Positions 30,486-41,470 are shown, counted from the first letter of the stretch. The stretch is 43,243 nt of DNA from Eubacteriales bacterium (GCA_030533415.1 JAUNJE010000023.1:1-43243), one strand, 5' to 3'. The notes: generated from the sequence alone by a model not told the origin. Made by a program: numbers and translations.

Positions 30486-33400
30486 TCAGAAAAAACTGAC
30501 CTGGCTGGTATCCGGGAGGCTGCCAAAGGCTCCCGCTTCTTTCAGCATCTGGATATGGGTCTTGGAGACCTTAGGACAGGCGGCGGCGACCTCTTCCACG
30601 GAGAGGAAGGTCTTCCCTTCCCGGCCCTCCACCAGGTCCCAGGCCGCGCTTTCACCCAGGCCGGAAATGGCCACAAAGGGCGGAAGCAGCTTGCCGTCCT
30701 TGATAAGAAACTTGGTGGCGTGGCTCTCATAGATGTCCAACGGCAAAAATTCAAAGCCCCGGAGGTAATATTCGTACGCGACCTCCAATGTGGTCAGCAG
30801 GTCTTCATCCTTGGCCGTGGCATCCTCATTCTTCTCAATGGCGTCAATATTGGCAATGACGGATTCGATCCCATGGGTCATCAGCACCGCATCAAAACCG
30901 CCCTTCTGGCTGCGGCGGTAGAAGTAGGCCGCGTAAAACGCCAAAGGATGGTAAACCTTGAACCAGGCGATACGGAAAGCCATCATAACATAAGCCACGG
31001 CGTGGGCCTTGGGGAACAGGTACTTGATCTTCTTGCAGGAGCCGATATACCAGTCCGGAACGCCCGCCGCTTTCATCTCCTCCTCCGCCCCCTCGGGCAG
31101 TCCCCTGCCCTTTCGGACAGCCTCCATGATCTTGAAGGAACGCTTTTCCGGCATACCGCAGGAGATCAGGTAGATCATGATGTCGTCACGGCAGCCGATG
31201 GCCTGGTCAACGGTGGCAGTCTTGGAGGTAATCAGGTCCTTAGCATTGCCCAGCCACACATCGGTGCCATGGGAGAAGCCGGAAAGCCGCAGAAGGGTAT
31301 CAAACCGGGTGGGCATGGTGTCCATCAGCATGCCGCGGGTGAACCGGGTGTTGAACTCCGGAATGGCAACCGCCCCGGTGGGACCGAGAATTTTATCATT
31401 CTCATAGCCCAAGACCTTGGAGGAGGTGAAAATAGACATGGTATCCTTATCGTCCAGAGGGATGGTTTTGGCATCCACCCCGGTCATATCCTCCATCATG
31501 CGGATCATGGTGGGGTCATCATGGCCCAGCATGTCCAGCTTCAGCAGGTTTTCCTCCATGGAATGGTATTCAAAATGTGTGGTGATCTGGTCGGCGTTGG
31601 GATCGTCGGCAGGGTGCTGCACGGGGCAGAAATCCCAGATTTCATTCTCCTGGGGGATGACCACCAGGCCGCCGGGGTGCTGTCCCGTGGTGCGCCGGAC
31701 GCCCACACAGCCTGCGGCCAGCCGGGCCTCCTCCGCCCGGCTGGCGGTTTTTCCCCGCTCGGACAGATATTTTTTCACATAGCCGAAGGCGGTCTTTTCC
31801 GCCACGGTGCCAATGGTTCCCGCCCGGAAAACATGGGATTTTCCGAACATTTCAATGCAGTAGGCGTGGGCCTTGGCCTGGTATTCACCGGAAAAGTTCA
31901 GGTCGATATCCGGCACCTTGTCGCCGCCGAAGCCCAGGAAGGTTTCGAAGGGGATGTTAAAGCCGTCCTTTTCGAATTTGCTGCCGCATTTTGGGCAGAC
32001 TGCGTCGGGCAGGTCCGCGCCGCAGCCATAGCCCTTGGGCACGTCAAAGGTGGAATACTTGCACTCCGGGTTGGGGCAGCGGTAGTGTGGCGGGAAGGAG
32101 TTGACCTCCGTAATGCCGGACATATAGGCCACAATAGACGAACCGACGGAACCACGGGAGCCAACCAGGTAGCCGTGCTCCAACGAATTCTGCACCAGCT
32201 TCTGGGCGGACATGTAGATCACATCGTAGTGACAGCTGATAATATCGTGCAGCTCCGTTTCCACGCGCTTTACCATCAGCTCCGGGGGATTTTCCCCGTA
32301 GAGCCTGTGGAACTTGGTGTAGACCAGATTTTTCAGGTCCTCCACGGAATTCTCGATCTTGGGGGCAAACAGGTTGTGGGGCACCGGGCGCAGTGTTTCG
32401 CACATGTCGGCGATCCGGTTGGGATTGGTCACTACGATCTCATAGGCCTTTTCCTCCCCCAGATAGCTGAATTCCCGCAGCATATCGTCCGTGGTACGGA
32501 AATACAGGGGATTGTCCTTGTCGGCGTCGTCAAAGCCCTTGGTCGCCAGCAGAATATGGCGGAAAATTTCGTCCTCGGGATTCAGGAAGTGGACGTCTCC
32601 GGTGGCGACAACGGGCTTCCCCAGCTCCTCGCCCAGACGGACCACCGTGCGGTTGAATTCCCGAAGCTCCTCCTCATCCTTCGCAATGGGCGCTTCCCCA
32701 TGCTTTCCCGGCTGGAGCATAAAGCGGTTGTTTGCCAGGGGCTGAATTTCCAGATAGTCATAGAAAGAGGCCAGACGCTTGATCTCATCCTCGCTCTTGT
32801 GCGCGATGATCGCCTGGAACAGCTCTCCCGCTTCACAGGCGGAGCCGATGATCAGCCCCTCCCGCAGCGCGATCAGCTCGGACTTGGGGATTCTGGGGAC
32901 ACGCTTGAAATATTTCAGATTGGAATCGGAAATCAAATGGTAGAGGTTGCGCAGTCCCACCTGGTTCTTCGCGAACAGAATAATGTGCCGCGCCTGGCGG
33001 TCCGTGATGCGGCCCTTGGAGCGGAGACCCTCCATGGCAGGATTGATGGCCTGCAGGGTATGGATGTCGTGCTCCTGCTCCAGCTTCTGCATCAGCTTCG
33101 TCATAATCAGGCCGCAGGTCATGGCATCATCCCCGGCCCGGTGGTGATTGAAGTCCGGCAGGCTCAGGGCATTGGAGACGATGTCCAGCTTGAATTTGTT
33201 CAGGTGGGTCAGCAGATTCTGGGACAAAATCAGTGTATCCGCCGCCGTAAAATTGTATTCATAGCCCAGCCGGACGCATTCCGCCCGGATAAATCCGGTA
33301 TCAAAATCGGAATTATGGGCGACCAGAACCCGGTCACCAATGAAATCCAGGAATTTGGGCAGCACCTCTTCGATTCTTGGCGCACCCTTCAGCATATCGT

Positions 33401-34805
33401 CGGTGATGCCCGTCAGTTCCACGATTTTCCGCTCCAGGGGGCGCTCCGGGTCAACGAAGGTCTGGAAACGGTCAAGCTCCTGGCCGTTTTTCAGAATCAC
33501 CGCGCCGATCTCGATAATGCGGTCTCTGCGGGAGCTGAGGCCCGTGGTTTCCAGGTCGAAAGCCACAAATTCCTGGTCGAAGGTCATATCCCTGCTGCCA
33601 TGCACCACGATGCGGTCGTCCACATCGTTGACGTAGTAGCCCTCACAGCCATAGAGAATCTTGATATTCTGGTCGGTGCCCGCCACTTTGGCCTTGGAAG
33701 CGGCCTTCATGGCGTCGGGGAAGGACTGGGCGACGCCGTGGTCCGTAATGGCAATGGCCTTGTGGCCCCAGGCCGCCGCCTGCTTTACCGCGTCGGCCGT
33801 TACGGTCAGGGCGTCCATGTTGGACATGGTGGTGTGCAGATGCAGCTCCACCCGCTTTTCCCCCGCCGCCGTATCCTGACGCTTGGGCATGGAACCGGGC
33901 ATCATGGCATAGGGCTTGAGCACCATTTCGTTGTCAAACCGGTCCTCGATCAGCTTGCCCTGAACCCGGAGGACGGAGCCAACCTGGACATTGTCCAGAA
34001 TGGGCTTGGCCTCTCCCGCTTCCAGAAAGCGGTTGATCCGAATGGAGTTGGTATTGTCCGTCATGTCGAACTTGACCACCCAGGCATTGCGTTTTTTCAG
34101 CTCCTTGTGGTCAACATTGAATACCTTCCCCTCTACAATGACGGTGCCCATGTCCAGGCTCAGTTCCCTCATGGGTACGGAGTTTCCTTTGAAGGGCTTG
34201 CCATAGAAGGTTTCGCTGGGCGGTGCGGACTTTATTTCCTGCTTTTCCTGCCTTACTGCTGCGGCGGGCATGGATTCCAGCACGGAGCCGCGCATGGACG
34301 CCATGGCCTCAAACAGGGCCTTCCCTTCCAGGGCCTGTCCTGCTTCGATGGTAATGGCCACCGGCACGCCGAAGCGCTCCCGGAGGGCATTCTGCACCGT
34401 GGGAACATGCTCCAAAAGGGTCTCTTTGCCATTGGCCACCAGCTTGACGGTCAGGTTTACGCCCTCCCATATCCACTTTGCCCCGGCCAGAGACCCTCTC
34501 GCCATGGAGTTACAGCAGACAAACAGCTGCATCAATTCCTCATTTTCAATCTTAGTAAGCTCCCCGGCCGGATGGGTTGCCGTCAGCTCCAGGCGGCGCA
34601 GGCCATACAGGGCGGCAATGTCCCTTCCGGCCCTGTTCAATAGCCGCTGGGGAATATAGTGCTCCGCATGAACGGCCACATGGACACTGCGCGCCTCCGG
34701 GTCAATGTCCGCAGCAGCGATAGCCGCCTGAGAAAGAGCCGTGTACAACTCCTCAGGCGGCGCATAGTCCGGGAACATGGTCAATAAGTAAACTCGCTCG
34801 GTCAT
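30486..34805 (-). CDS. polC: DNA polymerase III alpha subunit, Gram-positive PolC type
   Basis: Replicative polymerase with built-in proofreading, 1439 aa. Order of domains: N-terminal region (1-200), OB fold (about 218-300), PHP domain opening with HLH at 322-324 and ITDHG at 353-357, the DnaQ-like 3'-5' exonuclease inserted into it from about 410 (DLETTG at 417-422, later LVAHNSDFD), the rest of PHP, a four-cysteine zinc site (CPNPEC and CPKC) and the polymerase core with PDIDLNFSGEY carrying the catalytic aspartates and HPGGLVV. The ATG at 34805 lies 13 bp after ispG; a TTG 27 bp upstream is the alternative. The ribosome binding site is weak (GTGAG). Last gene of the conserved pyrH-to-polC run. 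Confidence 0.97.
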   Translation of the reverse strand: MTERVYLLTMFPDYAPPEELYTALSQAAIAAADIDPEARSVHVAVHAEHYIPQRLLNRAGRDIAALYGLRRLELTATHPAGELTKIENEELMQLFVCCNSMARGSLAGAKWIWEGVNLTVKLVANGKETLLEHVPTVQNALRERFGVPVAITIEAGQALEGKALFEAMASMRGSVLESMPAAAVRQEKQEIKSAPPSETFYGKPFKGNSVPMRELSLDMGTVIVEGKVFNVDHKELKKRNAWVVKFDMTDNTNSIRINRFLEAGEAKPILDNVQVGSVLRVQGKLIEDRFDNEMVLKPYAMMPGSMPKRQDTAAGEKRVELHLHTTMSNMDALTVTADAVKQAAAWGHKAIAITDHGVAQSFPDAMKAASKAKVAGTDQNIKILYGCEGYYVNDVDDRIVVHGSRDMTFDQEFVAFDLETTGLSSRRDRIIEIGAVILKNGQELDRFQTFVDPERPLERKIVELTGITDDMLKGAPRIEEVLPKFLDFIGDRVLVAHNSDFDTGFIRAECVRLGYEYNFTAADTLILSQNLLTHLNKFKLDIVSNALSLPDFNHHRAGDDAMTCGLIMTKLMQKLEQEHDIHTLQAINPAMEGLRSKGRITDRQARHIILFAKNQVGLRNLYHLISDSNLKYFKRVPRIPKSELIALREGLIIGSACEAGELFQAIIAHKSEDEIKRLASFYDYLEIQPLANNRFMLQPGKHGEAPIAKDEEELREFNRTVVRLGEELGKPVVATGDVHFLNPEDEIFRHILLATKGFDDADKDNPLYFRTTDDMLREFSYLGEEKAYEIVVTNPNRIADMCETLRPVPHNLFAPKIENSVEDLKNLVYTKFHRLYGENPPELMVKRVETELHDIISCHYDVIYMSAQKLVQNSLEHGYLVGSRGSVGSSIVAYMSGITEVNSFPPHYRCPNPECKYSTFDVPKGYGCGADLPDAVCPKCGSKFEKDGFNIPFETFLGFGGDKVPDIDLNFSGEYQAKAHAYCIEMFGKSHVFRAGTIGTVAEKTAFGYVKKYLSERGKTASRAEEARLAAGCVGVRRTTGQHPGGLVVIPQENEIWDFCPVQHPADDPNADQITTHFEYHSMEENLLKLDMLGHDDPTMIRMMEDMTGVDAKTIPLDDKDTMSIFTSSKVLGYENDKILGPTGAVAIPEFNTRFTRGMLMDTMPTRFDTLLRLSGFSHGTDVWLGNAKDLITSKTATVDQAIGCRDDIMIYLISCGMPEKRSFKIMEAVRKGRGLPEGAEEEMKAAGVPDWYIGSCKKIKYLFPKAHAVAYVMMAFRIAWFKVYHPLAFYAAYFYRRSQKGGFDAVLMTHGIESVIANIDAIEKNEDATAKDEDLLTTLEVAYEYYLRGFEFLPLDIYESHATKFLIKDGKLLPPFVAISGLGESAAWDLVEGREGKTFLSVEEVAAACPKVSKTHIQMLKEAGAFGSLPDTSQVSFF

Positions 34806-34818
34806 AAGTATCTCACAG

Positions 34819-35856
34819 TCAAAACGCTTCAATTTTTCTCAGCAGGGCGCCCAGAAGCTGGTCGTAGGGCAGTTTTTCCACCTGCTGTCCCTTCTCAAAC
34901 AGCATTCCCCAGCCGTCACCGCCGGCAATGCCGATGTCGGCTTCCCGGGCCTCGCCGGGGCCATTGACCACACAGCCCATAACCGCCACGGTGATGGGCT
35001 TTTGGCAATCCTTCAAAGCCTCATCCACCTGGTTGACCAGACCGATCAGGTCGATTCGGGTGCGTCCGCAGGTGGGGCAGGAAATGATGTTCACACCCTC
35101 CTTGCGCAGTCCCGCCGCTTTCAGGATGTCCTTGGCGGCATAGACCTCCTCCACCGGGTCATCGGTCAGGCTGACCCGGATGGTATCTCCGATGCCGTCC
35201 AAAAGCAGCGCGCCGATTCCCATGGCGGATTTGATCAACCCCTGCTTTACCGGGCCGGTCTCAGTGACGCCGATGTGAAGGGGATAATCACATTTTTCCC
35301 GGAACAGCCGGGCAGCGGCCACCATGGTGGGCACGGAGGAGGACTTCATGGAGACGCAGGTATCATAAAAGCCCTGCTTTTCCAGCAGTTCCAGGTGCTC
35401 GAAGGCGCTTTCCACCAATGCCTCCGCCGTGGGGTGAGCATACTTTTCCAGCAGGCGTTTGTCCAGGCTGCCGCCGTTGACGCCGATGCGGATGGGAATG
35501 TGCCTTTCTTTGCACACATCCACCACCGCCTTGACCCGGTCCTCCCCGCCGATGTTGCCGGGGTTGATGCGAATCTTGGCCGCGCCGCCTTCCGCCGCCG
35601 CAATGGCCAGCTTGTAATCAAAATGGATATCGGCAACCAGGGGCAGCGGACTTTCCTTGCAGATATCCGCAAAACCCCGGGCGGCCTCCCTGTTGGGAAC
35701 CGCCAGCCGGGCAACCTGACAGCCGGCCGCGGCCAATTGCCGAAGCTGGCGCAGACTCCCTTCCACATCCGTTGTTTTGGTATTGAGCATGGACTGGATC
35801 ACCACAGGCGCTCCGCCGCCGATGGGAACCCCTCCCACAAGAATCTGTCTGGTCAT
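34819..35856 (-). CDS. ispG: 4-hydroxy-3-methylbut-2-enyl diphosphate synthase (flavodoxin)
   Basis: Penultimate enzyme of the MEP isoprenoid pathway, converting MEcPP to HMBPP with a [4Fe-4S] cluster. At 345 aa it is the compact two-domain bacterial form. The TIM-barrel part includes ADIHFDYKLA (75-84) and RINPGNIG (96-103). The cluster ligands are C260 and C263 (SCPTCGRT), C295 (MGCVVNGPGEA) and E302. ATG 35856 is taken, with AGAGG about 10 nt upstream; GTG 35865 overlaps the rseP stop. It follows rseP by 5 bp. dxr, two genes upstream, serves the same pathway. Confidence 0.96.
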   Translation of the reverse strand: MTRQILVGGVPIGGGAPVVIQSMLNTKTTDVEGSLRQLRQLAAAGCQVARLAVPNREAARGFADICKESPLPLVADIHFDYKLAIAAAEGGAAKIRINPGNIGGEDRVKAVVDVCKERHIPIRIGVNGGSLDKRLLEKYAHPTAEALVESAFEHLELLEKQGFYDTCVSMKSSSVPTMVAAARLFREKCDYPLHIGVTETGPVKQGLIKSAMGIGALLLDGIGDTIRVSLTDDPVEEVYAAKDILKAAGLRKEGVNIISCPTCGRTRIDLIGLVNQVDEALKDCQKPITVAVMGCVVNGPGEAREADIGIAGGDGWGMLFEKGQQVEKLPYDQLLGALLRKIEAF

Positions 35857-35861
35857 CGGAA

Positions 35862-36923
35862 TCACCTCTTAAACAGGACAAAAATATCCTTAAACATAAT
35901 CACCGCCATGAGGATCAGCAGCAGGATCATACCCGCGCCATGCAGATATCCTTCATAGACAGGATTCAGCTTTTTCTTGGTAACGGCCTCCACCGCAGTG
36001 GTGATCAGCAGTCCCACCACACGGCCGCCGTCCAGGGCGGGGATGGGCAGCAGGTTCATAACCGCCAGGTTAATGGCGATAAAGGCGCCAAAATAGAGCA
36101 TATCAAACAGGGCTTCCTTCCGGCTGGCAGCGGAATCCGCCACTTCCGACATCTGCTGCACAATGCCCACCGGGCCGGACATATCGGATAGCCCTACTTG
36201 GCCCTTGAACAGCATCTGCAGGCTCAGCCGCACCAGCCGCACCGTATTGACAGACTGCCGCAGGGCATATTCCAGCCTGCCGAAGAAATCCAAATCCACT
36301 ACGGAAAAATTGATGCCGTAGCGCACCAGCGTCGTTCCGTCCTCCTGAGGGAACCTGTGGCCCTCCAGGTCAAAATCCTCCAGAACAATCTTTTTTCCGT
36401 CCCGTTCCAAAACCAGATCGTGGATGTCTCCGCCGTTCAGGCTCAGAATCATACTGAAATCCGCTTGGACATAGATTTTTTCCCCGTCCAACTCCAAAAT
36501 CCGGTCGCCCTCCTGCAGGCCGCTTTCCCCGTTGATGGTGCAGAAATCCGTGAAGCTGTGGATGACGGGAACCGCTATCCGGCTCACAGGCAGATAGACC
36601 ACGATCATCAGCAGTACGCCCACCAGGAAATTCATAGCAGCGCCGGCCACCAGAATGATCAGCCGCTTCCACCAGGCCGCCTTGCCAAAGGCCCGGGGAT
36701 TGTCGCTGACGCCATCCTCGCCCTCCATGGCGCAATAACCGCCGATGGGAATCAGGCGGATGGCATACAGGGTCTCCCCCACCTGCTTCTTCCACAGGGC
36801 CGGGCCCATAAACATGGAAAATTCATTGACCTGGACGCCGGAAAGCTTGGCGGCCACAAAATGCCCCAGCTCATGGACAAAAATCAGGATACTGAACAGA
36901 ATAATCGCAAAAACAACGCTCAT
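35862..36923 (-). CDS. rseP: Site-2 membrane metalloprotease RseP/RasP
   Basis: Intramembrane zinc protease of 353 aa that cuts anti-sigma factors and signal-peptide remnants within the membrane. The first membrane helix carries the zinc motif HELGH at 17-21. A PDZ domain lies at about 115-205 (NGESGLQEGDRILELDGEK), and the third ligand motif NLLPIPALDGG lies in a later helix, followed by a last C-terminal membrane segment. GAGG is 6 nt before ATG 36923. It lies between dxr and ispG in the usual Firmicutes order. Confidence 0.95.
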   Translation of the reverse strand: MSVVFAIILFSILIFVHELGHFVAAKLSGVQVNEFSMFMGPALWKKQVGETLYAIRLIPIGGYCAMEGEDGVSDNPRAFGKAAWWKRLIILVAGAAMNFLVGVLLMIVVYLPVSRIAVPVIHSFTDFCTINGESGLQEGDRILELDGEKIYVQADFSMILSLNGGDIHDLVLERDGKKIVLEDFDLEGHRFPQEDGTTLVRYGINFSVVDLDFFGRLEYALRQSVNTVRLVRLSLQMLFKGQVGLSDMSGPVGIVQQMSEVADSAASRKEALFDMLYFGAFIAINLAVMNLLPIPALDGGRVVGLLITTAVEAVTKKKLNPVYEGYLHGAGMILLLILMAVIMFKDIFVLFKR

Positions 36924-36935
36924 AGAATGCCTCGC

Positions 36936-38090
<1,155 letters not shown>

Positions 38091-38103
38091 AAAAAGCCCA
38101 CCT

Positions 38104-38919
38104 TTATACCACCACAATGGGCAGCACCAGCAGCAGCGCTTCCATCAGGGGTGCCACCATCGACAGCGAATCAAACCGGTCCAGCACGCCGCCGTGGCCG
38201 GGAATCAGATTGCCATAATCCTTGATGCCGGTCTGCCGCTTGATGATGGAGAAGCACAGGTCGCCGAAGGTCCCGGCAAGGGAGCCTACCAGGCCATACA
38301 GCAGGGCAAGGCCATAATGGACGTCAAACTGCAGCGGCCAGTCCAAGATCACAGTGTAAATCAGCATGCTGACCACAGCGGAAGCCATTCCGCCGAGAAC
38401 CCCTTCAATGGTCTTATTGGGGCTGACCACAGGGGCCAGCTTGTGCTTGCCGAATTTCAGGCCCACGAAGTAGGCGCCCGCGTCGGACATAAACGCTACG
38501 ATAAAGGGAATCAAAATCACATAACGTCCGACATTCATAGTCAGAATTCGGATCAGGGAACTGAGCATATAAGGAATGATGAGACCAGCCACAAAGCAGA
38601 CACCCAGCATTTCAATGGACACCTTGACATGATCCATCATCATTTCCGCAAACAGCAGCAGGAAAAATACCATCAGCATCAGCAGGAAATAGGCCCGAAC
38701 GGCCCCCAGATAGCTCCACATGGAGATGCCAAACGCCATCACGCAGGAATAGACCACCAGCCGCAGGCGCTGCACCAGTCCCGTCCTGTACAAAAGCTCA
38801 TACGCCGCAATGGCCAGCAGAATGCCCAAGATAAATGCCGCCGCGATTTTCGGTGCTGCCAGCACCACCAGGAATAAAACCGGCACCAGAACTGCCGCCG
38901 CGATAATACGGGTCTTCAT
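38104..38919 (-). CDS. cdsA: Phosphatidate cytidylyltransferase (CDP-diglyceride synthase)
   Basis: Makes CDP-diacylglycerol from phosphatidate and CTP in the membrane, the branch point of phospholipid synthesis. It is 271 aa with about eight membrane segments. The C-terminal family signature is complete from S224 to D250 (SIIKRQTGIKDYG, then IPGHGGVLDRFDS). Start ATG 38919 has GGAGGG 12 nt upstream, a rather long spacing, and AAAGAA nearer. It follows uppS by 6 bp. Confidence 0.95.
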   Translation of the reverse strand: MKTRIIAAAVLVPVLFLVVLAAPKIAAAFILGILLAIAAYELLYRTGLVQRLRLVVYSCVMAFGISMWSYLGAVRAYFLLMLMVFFLLLFAEMMMDHVKVSIEMLGVCFVAGLIIPYMLSSLIRILTMNVGRYVILIPFIVAFMSDAGAYFVGLKFGKHKLAPVVSPNKTIEGVLGGMASAVVSMLIYTVILDWPLQFDVHYGLALLYGLVGSLAGTFGDLCFSIIKRQTGIKDYGNLIPGHGGVLDRFDSLSMVAPLMEALLLVLPIVVV

Positions 38920-38925
38920 ATTTCT

Positions 38926-39645
38926 TTATGTCCCTCCAAAGCGGCGGTTCCGCCGGTGATATTCTGCAATGGCCTCGTCCAGGTGCTCCGGAGCGAAATC
39001 GGGCCACAGTACATTCATAAATACATATTCCGAGTAGGCGGACTGCCACAAAAGGAAATTGCTGGTTCGCTTCTCCCCCGAAGGGCGAATGATCAGCTCC
39101 GGGTCCGGAATCTCCCCGGAATAAAGATAAGAGGCAAACAACGCCTCCGTCAGCGCTTCGGGCCGGTACGTTCCCGCCGCCACATCGGCGGCAAAGGCCC
39201 GGGCGGCGTGGACAATCTCGTCCCGTCCGCCGTAATTCAGGCAGAAATTCACCTGAACGTCATATTCCTCGGAGCGGTGCTGGGCGTCATAGCAGAGCTT
39301 TTGCAGCTCCGGGCTTAACCGGCTCAGGTCTCCAAAAAACCGGAAGCAGACCCGGTTTTTCTCCATGTCCCGCAGGGCCTCCTCCAGATAGCGGCGGAGC
39401 AGTTTCATGATGCCCGCCACCTCCTCCTGGGAACGCTTCCAGTTCTCCGTGGAGAAGGCATAGACCGTCAGATATTCCACGCCCAGGGTACGGCAGTAAT
39501 TCGCGATGCGCCGGAACGCCTCCGCACCTGCGGCGTGTCCCGCAGTGCGGGGCAGGCCCCGCTGCTTCGCCCAACGGCCATTGCCATCCATGATGATGGC
39601 AATGTGCCGGGGCGGAGCAAGGTTTTCTTTTTCAGAAAGTGCCAT
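38926..39645 (-). CDS. uppS: Undecaprenyl diphosphate synthase (cis-prenyltransferase)
   Basis: Builds the C55 lipid carrier for cell-wall synthesis from FPP and IPP. It is 239 aa with the catalytic D20 in IIMDGNGRWA (17-26), AFSTENW (63-69), the RFFGDLSRL region, and IIRPSGEKRTSNFLLWQ near 185-201. AAAGAGGTG precedes ATG 39645. It is separated from frr by 350 bp of repeat DNA, although every other gap in this operon is 5-13 bp. Confidence 0.96.
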   Translation of the reverse strand: MALSEKENLAPPRHIAIIMDGNGRWAKQRGLPRTAGHAAGAEAFRRIANYCRTLGVEYLTVYAFSTENWKRSQEEVAGIMKLLRRYLEEALRDMEKNRVCFRFFGDLSRLSPELQKLCYDAQHRSEEYDVQVNFCLNYGGRDEIVHAARAFAADVAAGTYRPEALTEALFASYLYSGEIPDPELIIRPSGEKRTSNFLLWQSAYSEYVFMNVLWPDFAPEHLDEAIAEYHRRNRRFGGT

Positions 39646-39683
39646 TTAAGCACCTCTTTCTACGATGGATTGGATAAAATGGA

Positions 39684-39993
39684 AAATGAAAAATTGAAAA
39701 TGGAAAATTAAGGTGCCGCTGCGCGGCTATATTGCATGATATGCTTATCGGGATTACACAGCAAATACGCCTGTCATGCACTGGTGCTTACAGCGCTCAG
39801 CAGGCAGTACGAATTTGCCGGAACTGATGCAGAACCGTAAGATGTTACCGCACAATCCCTTCGGCCGCCTTTACACAAGGGAGGCTTGGGTGCGCTGCAA
39901 GTCGGCCTTACTGAGCAAAATCGATAACCAAATGGAAGGATTTCCGAAGAAAAATCCACAATTATCAATTTCCTATTTTCAATTTTCAACTTC
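39684..39993. mobile_element. Repeat insertion between frr and uppS
   Basis: About 310 bp with imperfect inverted ends rich in TTGAAAAT (left AAAATTGAAAATGGAAAATT at 39689-39709 with small differences; right the inverse at 39960-39990). Inside is CACAATCCCTTCGG-N-CCTTTACACAAGGGAGG, a decayed form of the repeat at 30.2-30.4 kb, and the shared word TACGAATTTGC. No ORF. Confidence 0.6.
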
Positions 39994-39995
39994 CC

Positions 39996-40550
39996 TCAAA
40001 TGCTCATCAGTTCCTTTTCCTTGGCAGCCAGGGCAGCGTCCACCCGCTTGATGTTCTTATCCAGCAGGTCCTGCAGGTCCTTCTCCGCCTTCTTCTGGTC
40101 ATCCTCGGTGATTTCGGAATTCTTCTTCAGCTTCTTGACATAATCCATGCCGTCCCGGCGGATGTTGCGCATGGCAACCTTGGCTTCCTCGGCATATTTT
40201 TTGACCTGCTTTGCCAGATCCTTACGGCGCTCCTCCGTCAGCTGGGGGAAAACCAGGCGGATAACACGGCCGTCATTCTGGGGATTGATGCCCAGATCGG
40301 AGGTCTGAATGGCCTTCTGAATGTCCTTCAGCAGCTTGGTGTCCCAGGGCTGCACCACCAGGGTGCGGGCATCGGGCGTAGAGATCGTCGCCACACCGTT
40401 CAGGGGCGTTTCACTTCCATAGTATTCCACGGTGATGCGGTCCAGAACCTTCGCGTTGGCACGGCCGGCCCGGACGGCGCCAAATTCCTCGTCCAGGTGG
40501 TCCAGGGCCTTGTCCATTCTTCTTGCATAATCCTTAAAATCCACGCTCAT
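39996..40550 (-). CDS. frr: Ribosome recycling factor
   Basis: Splits post-termination ribosomes together with EF-G. It is 184 aa, the standard length, with the tRNA-like alternation of a three-helix bundle and a small beta domain. Family marks are VRAGRANAKVLDRITVEYYG (26-45), TPLNGVATIS, LVVQPWD, and the C-terminal helix with RRDGMDYVKKLKK. AAGGAGG overlaps the pyrH stop 13 bp upstream, so it is coupled to pyrH. The repeat element begins 2-3 bp after its stop codon. Confidence 0.97.
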   Translation of the reverse strand: MSVDFKDYARRMDKALDHLDEEFGAVRAGRANAKVLDRITVEYYGSETPLNGVATISTPDARTLVVQPWDTKLLKDIQKAIQTSDLGINPQNDGRVIRLVFPQLTEERRKDLAKQVKKYAEEAKVAMRNIRRDGMDYVKKLKKNSEITEDDQKKAEKDLQDLLDKNIKRVDAALAAKEKELMSI

Positions 40551-40563
40551 TTGTTAGTCCTCC

Positions 40564-41286
40564 TTAAAACTTGTTTTTCACGGTCGTACCGATTTCTTCA
40601 CCGCGCACCACGCGGACGATGCTGTTTTCCTCCTCCAGCCCGAAGCAGACCATGGTCTTGTCATTGTCCATGGCCAGAGCCATGGCCGTAATGTCCGTGG
40701 CCTTCAGGTTCTTCGCCAGGGCTTCGCTGTAGGTAAGGCGGGAATATCTGACGGCATTGGGATCCTTGGCGGGATCCGCGGAGTAAATGGCGTCCACATT
40801 CTTCGCCATCAAAATGGCGTCCGCCCCGATCTCCACTCCCCGCAGCACAGCGCCGGTGTCGGTGGAAAAATAGGGATTGCCGGTGCCGGCGGCAAACAGG
40901 ACGACCTTTCCCTGGTTTAAGTACCGCTCCGCAGTATCCCGGGTAAAATACTCGGCAAACTTATTCATCTCCACGGCGCTGAGCACCCGGGCGTCCACGC
41001 CGTGCTTTTCCAGCGCGTCCGCCACGGCAATGGCGTTCATCACCGTTCCCAGCATGCCCATGGCGTCAGCATGGGAGCGCTGCATTTTGTCCGCGCCATC
41101 CTTGACGCCCCGCCAGAAGTTTCCCGCTCCGATGACCAGGCCCATCTGGACCCCCATATCCACACAGGCTTTTATGGAGGTGCAGAGCTGGTTGACGATT
41201 TGAAAATCCAATCCCCTGTGGGCCTCGCCGGCGAGGGCCTCACCGCTGACCTTCAGAAGGATGCGCTTATATTTCAGTTCAGGCAA
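40564..41286 (-). CDS. pyrH: UMP kinase
   Basis: Phosphorylates UMP to UDP, feeding RNA, DNA and cell-wall sugar nucleotides. It is a 240-aa amino-acid-kinase fold with the phosphate loops LLKVSGEAL (10-18) and GAGNFWRG (53-60), FAAGTGNPYFSTDT (131-144) and the nucleotide-site KNVDAIYSADPAKD. The only sensible start is TTG 41286, with AAGGAG 9 nt upstream; no in-frame ATG lies near. It has its own promoter and is the first gene of the operon; rpsB and tsf, which often precede pyrH, are not here. Confidence 0.96.
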   Translation of the reverse strand: MPELKYKRILLKVSGEALAGEAHRGLDFQIVNQLCTSIKACVDMGVQMGLVIGAGNFWRGVKDGADKMQRSHADAMGMLGTVMNAIAVADALEKHGVDARVLSAVEMNKFAEYFTRDTAERYLNQGKVVLFAAGTGNPYFSTDTGAVLRGVEIGADAILMAKNVDAIYSADPAKDPNAVRYSRLTYSEALAKNLKATDITAMALAMDNDKTMVCFGLEEENSIVRVVRGEEIGTTVKNKF

Positions 41287-41326
41287 ATCCGTTCACTCCT
41301 TATCGGCTTCTTTCATGTACTCCCCT

Positions 41327-41355
41327 ATTTTAATATAAGATGACCGAATTGACAA
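41327..41355 (-). promoter_or_regulatory. pyrH operon promoter
   Basis: Minus strand TTGTCA (41355-41350), 17-bp spacer, TAAAAT (41332-41327). The DNA just upstream (41361-41400) is nearly all A/T with a TTTAAG/CTTAAA palindrome and may act as an UP element. Confidence 0.7.
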
Positions 41356-41470
41356 CCATTAAATTTAAGATTTCTTAAAATGTTTTTTTATTTTTCATAA
41401 TCTTCGCCGGACTGTACATTTTTCACACATGCAGTTTCCCCCACACAGAAGAATCTGGCGGGAATTTGTG

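Noticed and set aside
30555-34643. A 1362-codon open frame antisense to polC
   Set aside because: Its Gly/His/Gln/Val-rich composition is that of a shadow of a G+C-biased gene. It has no domain I recognise and runs through the whole of a certain polC.
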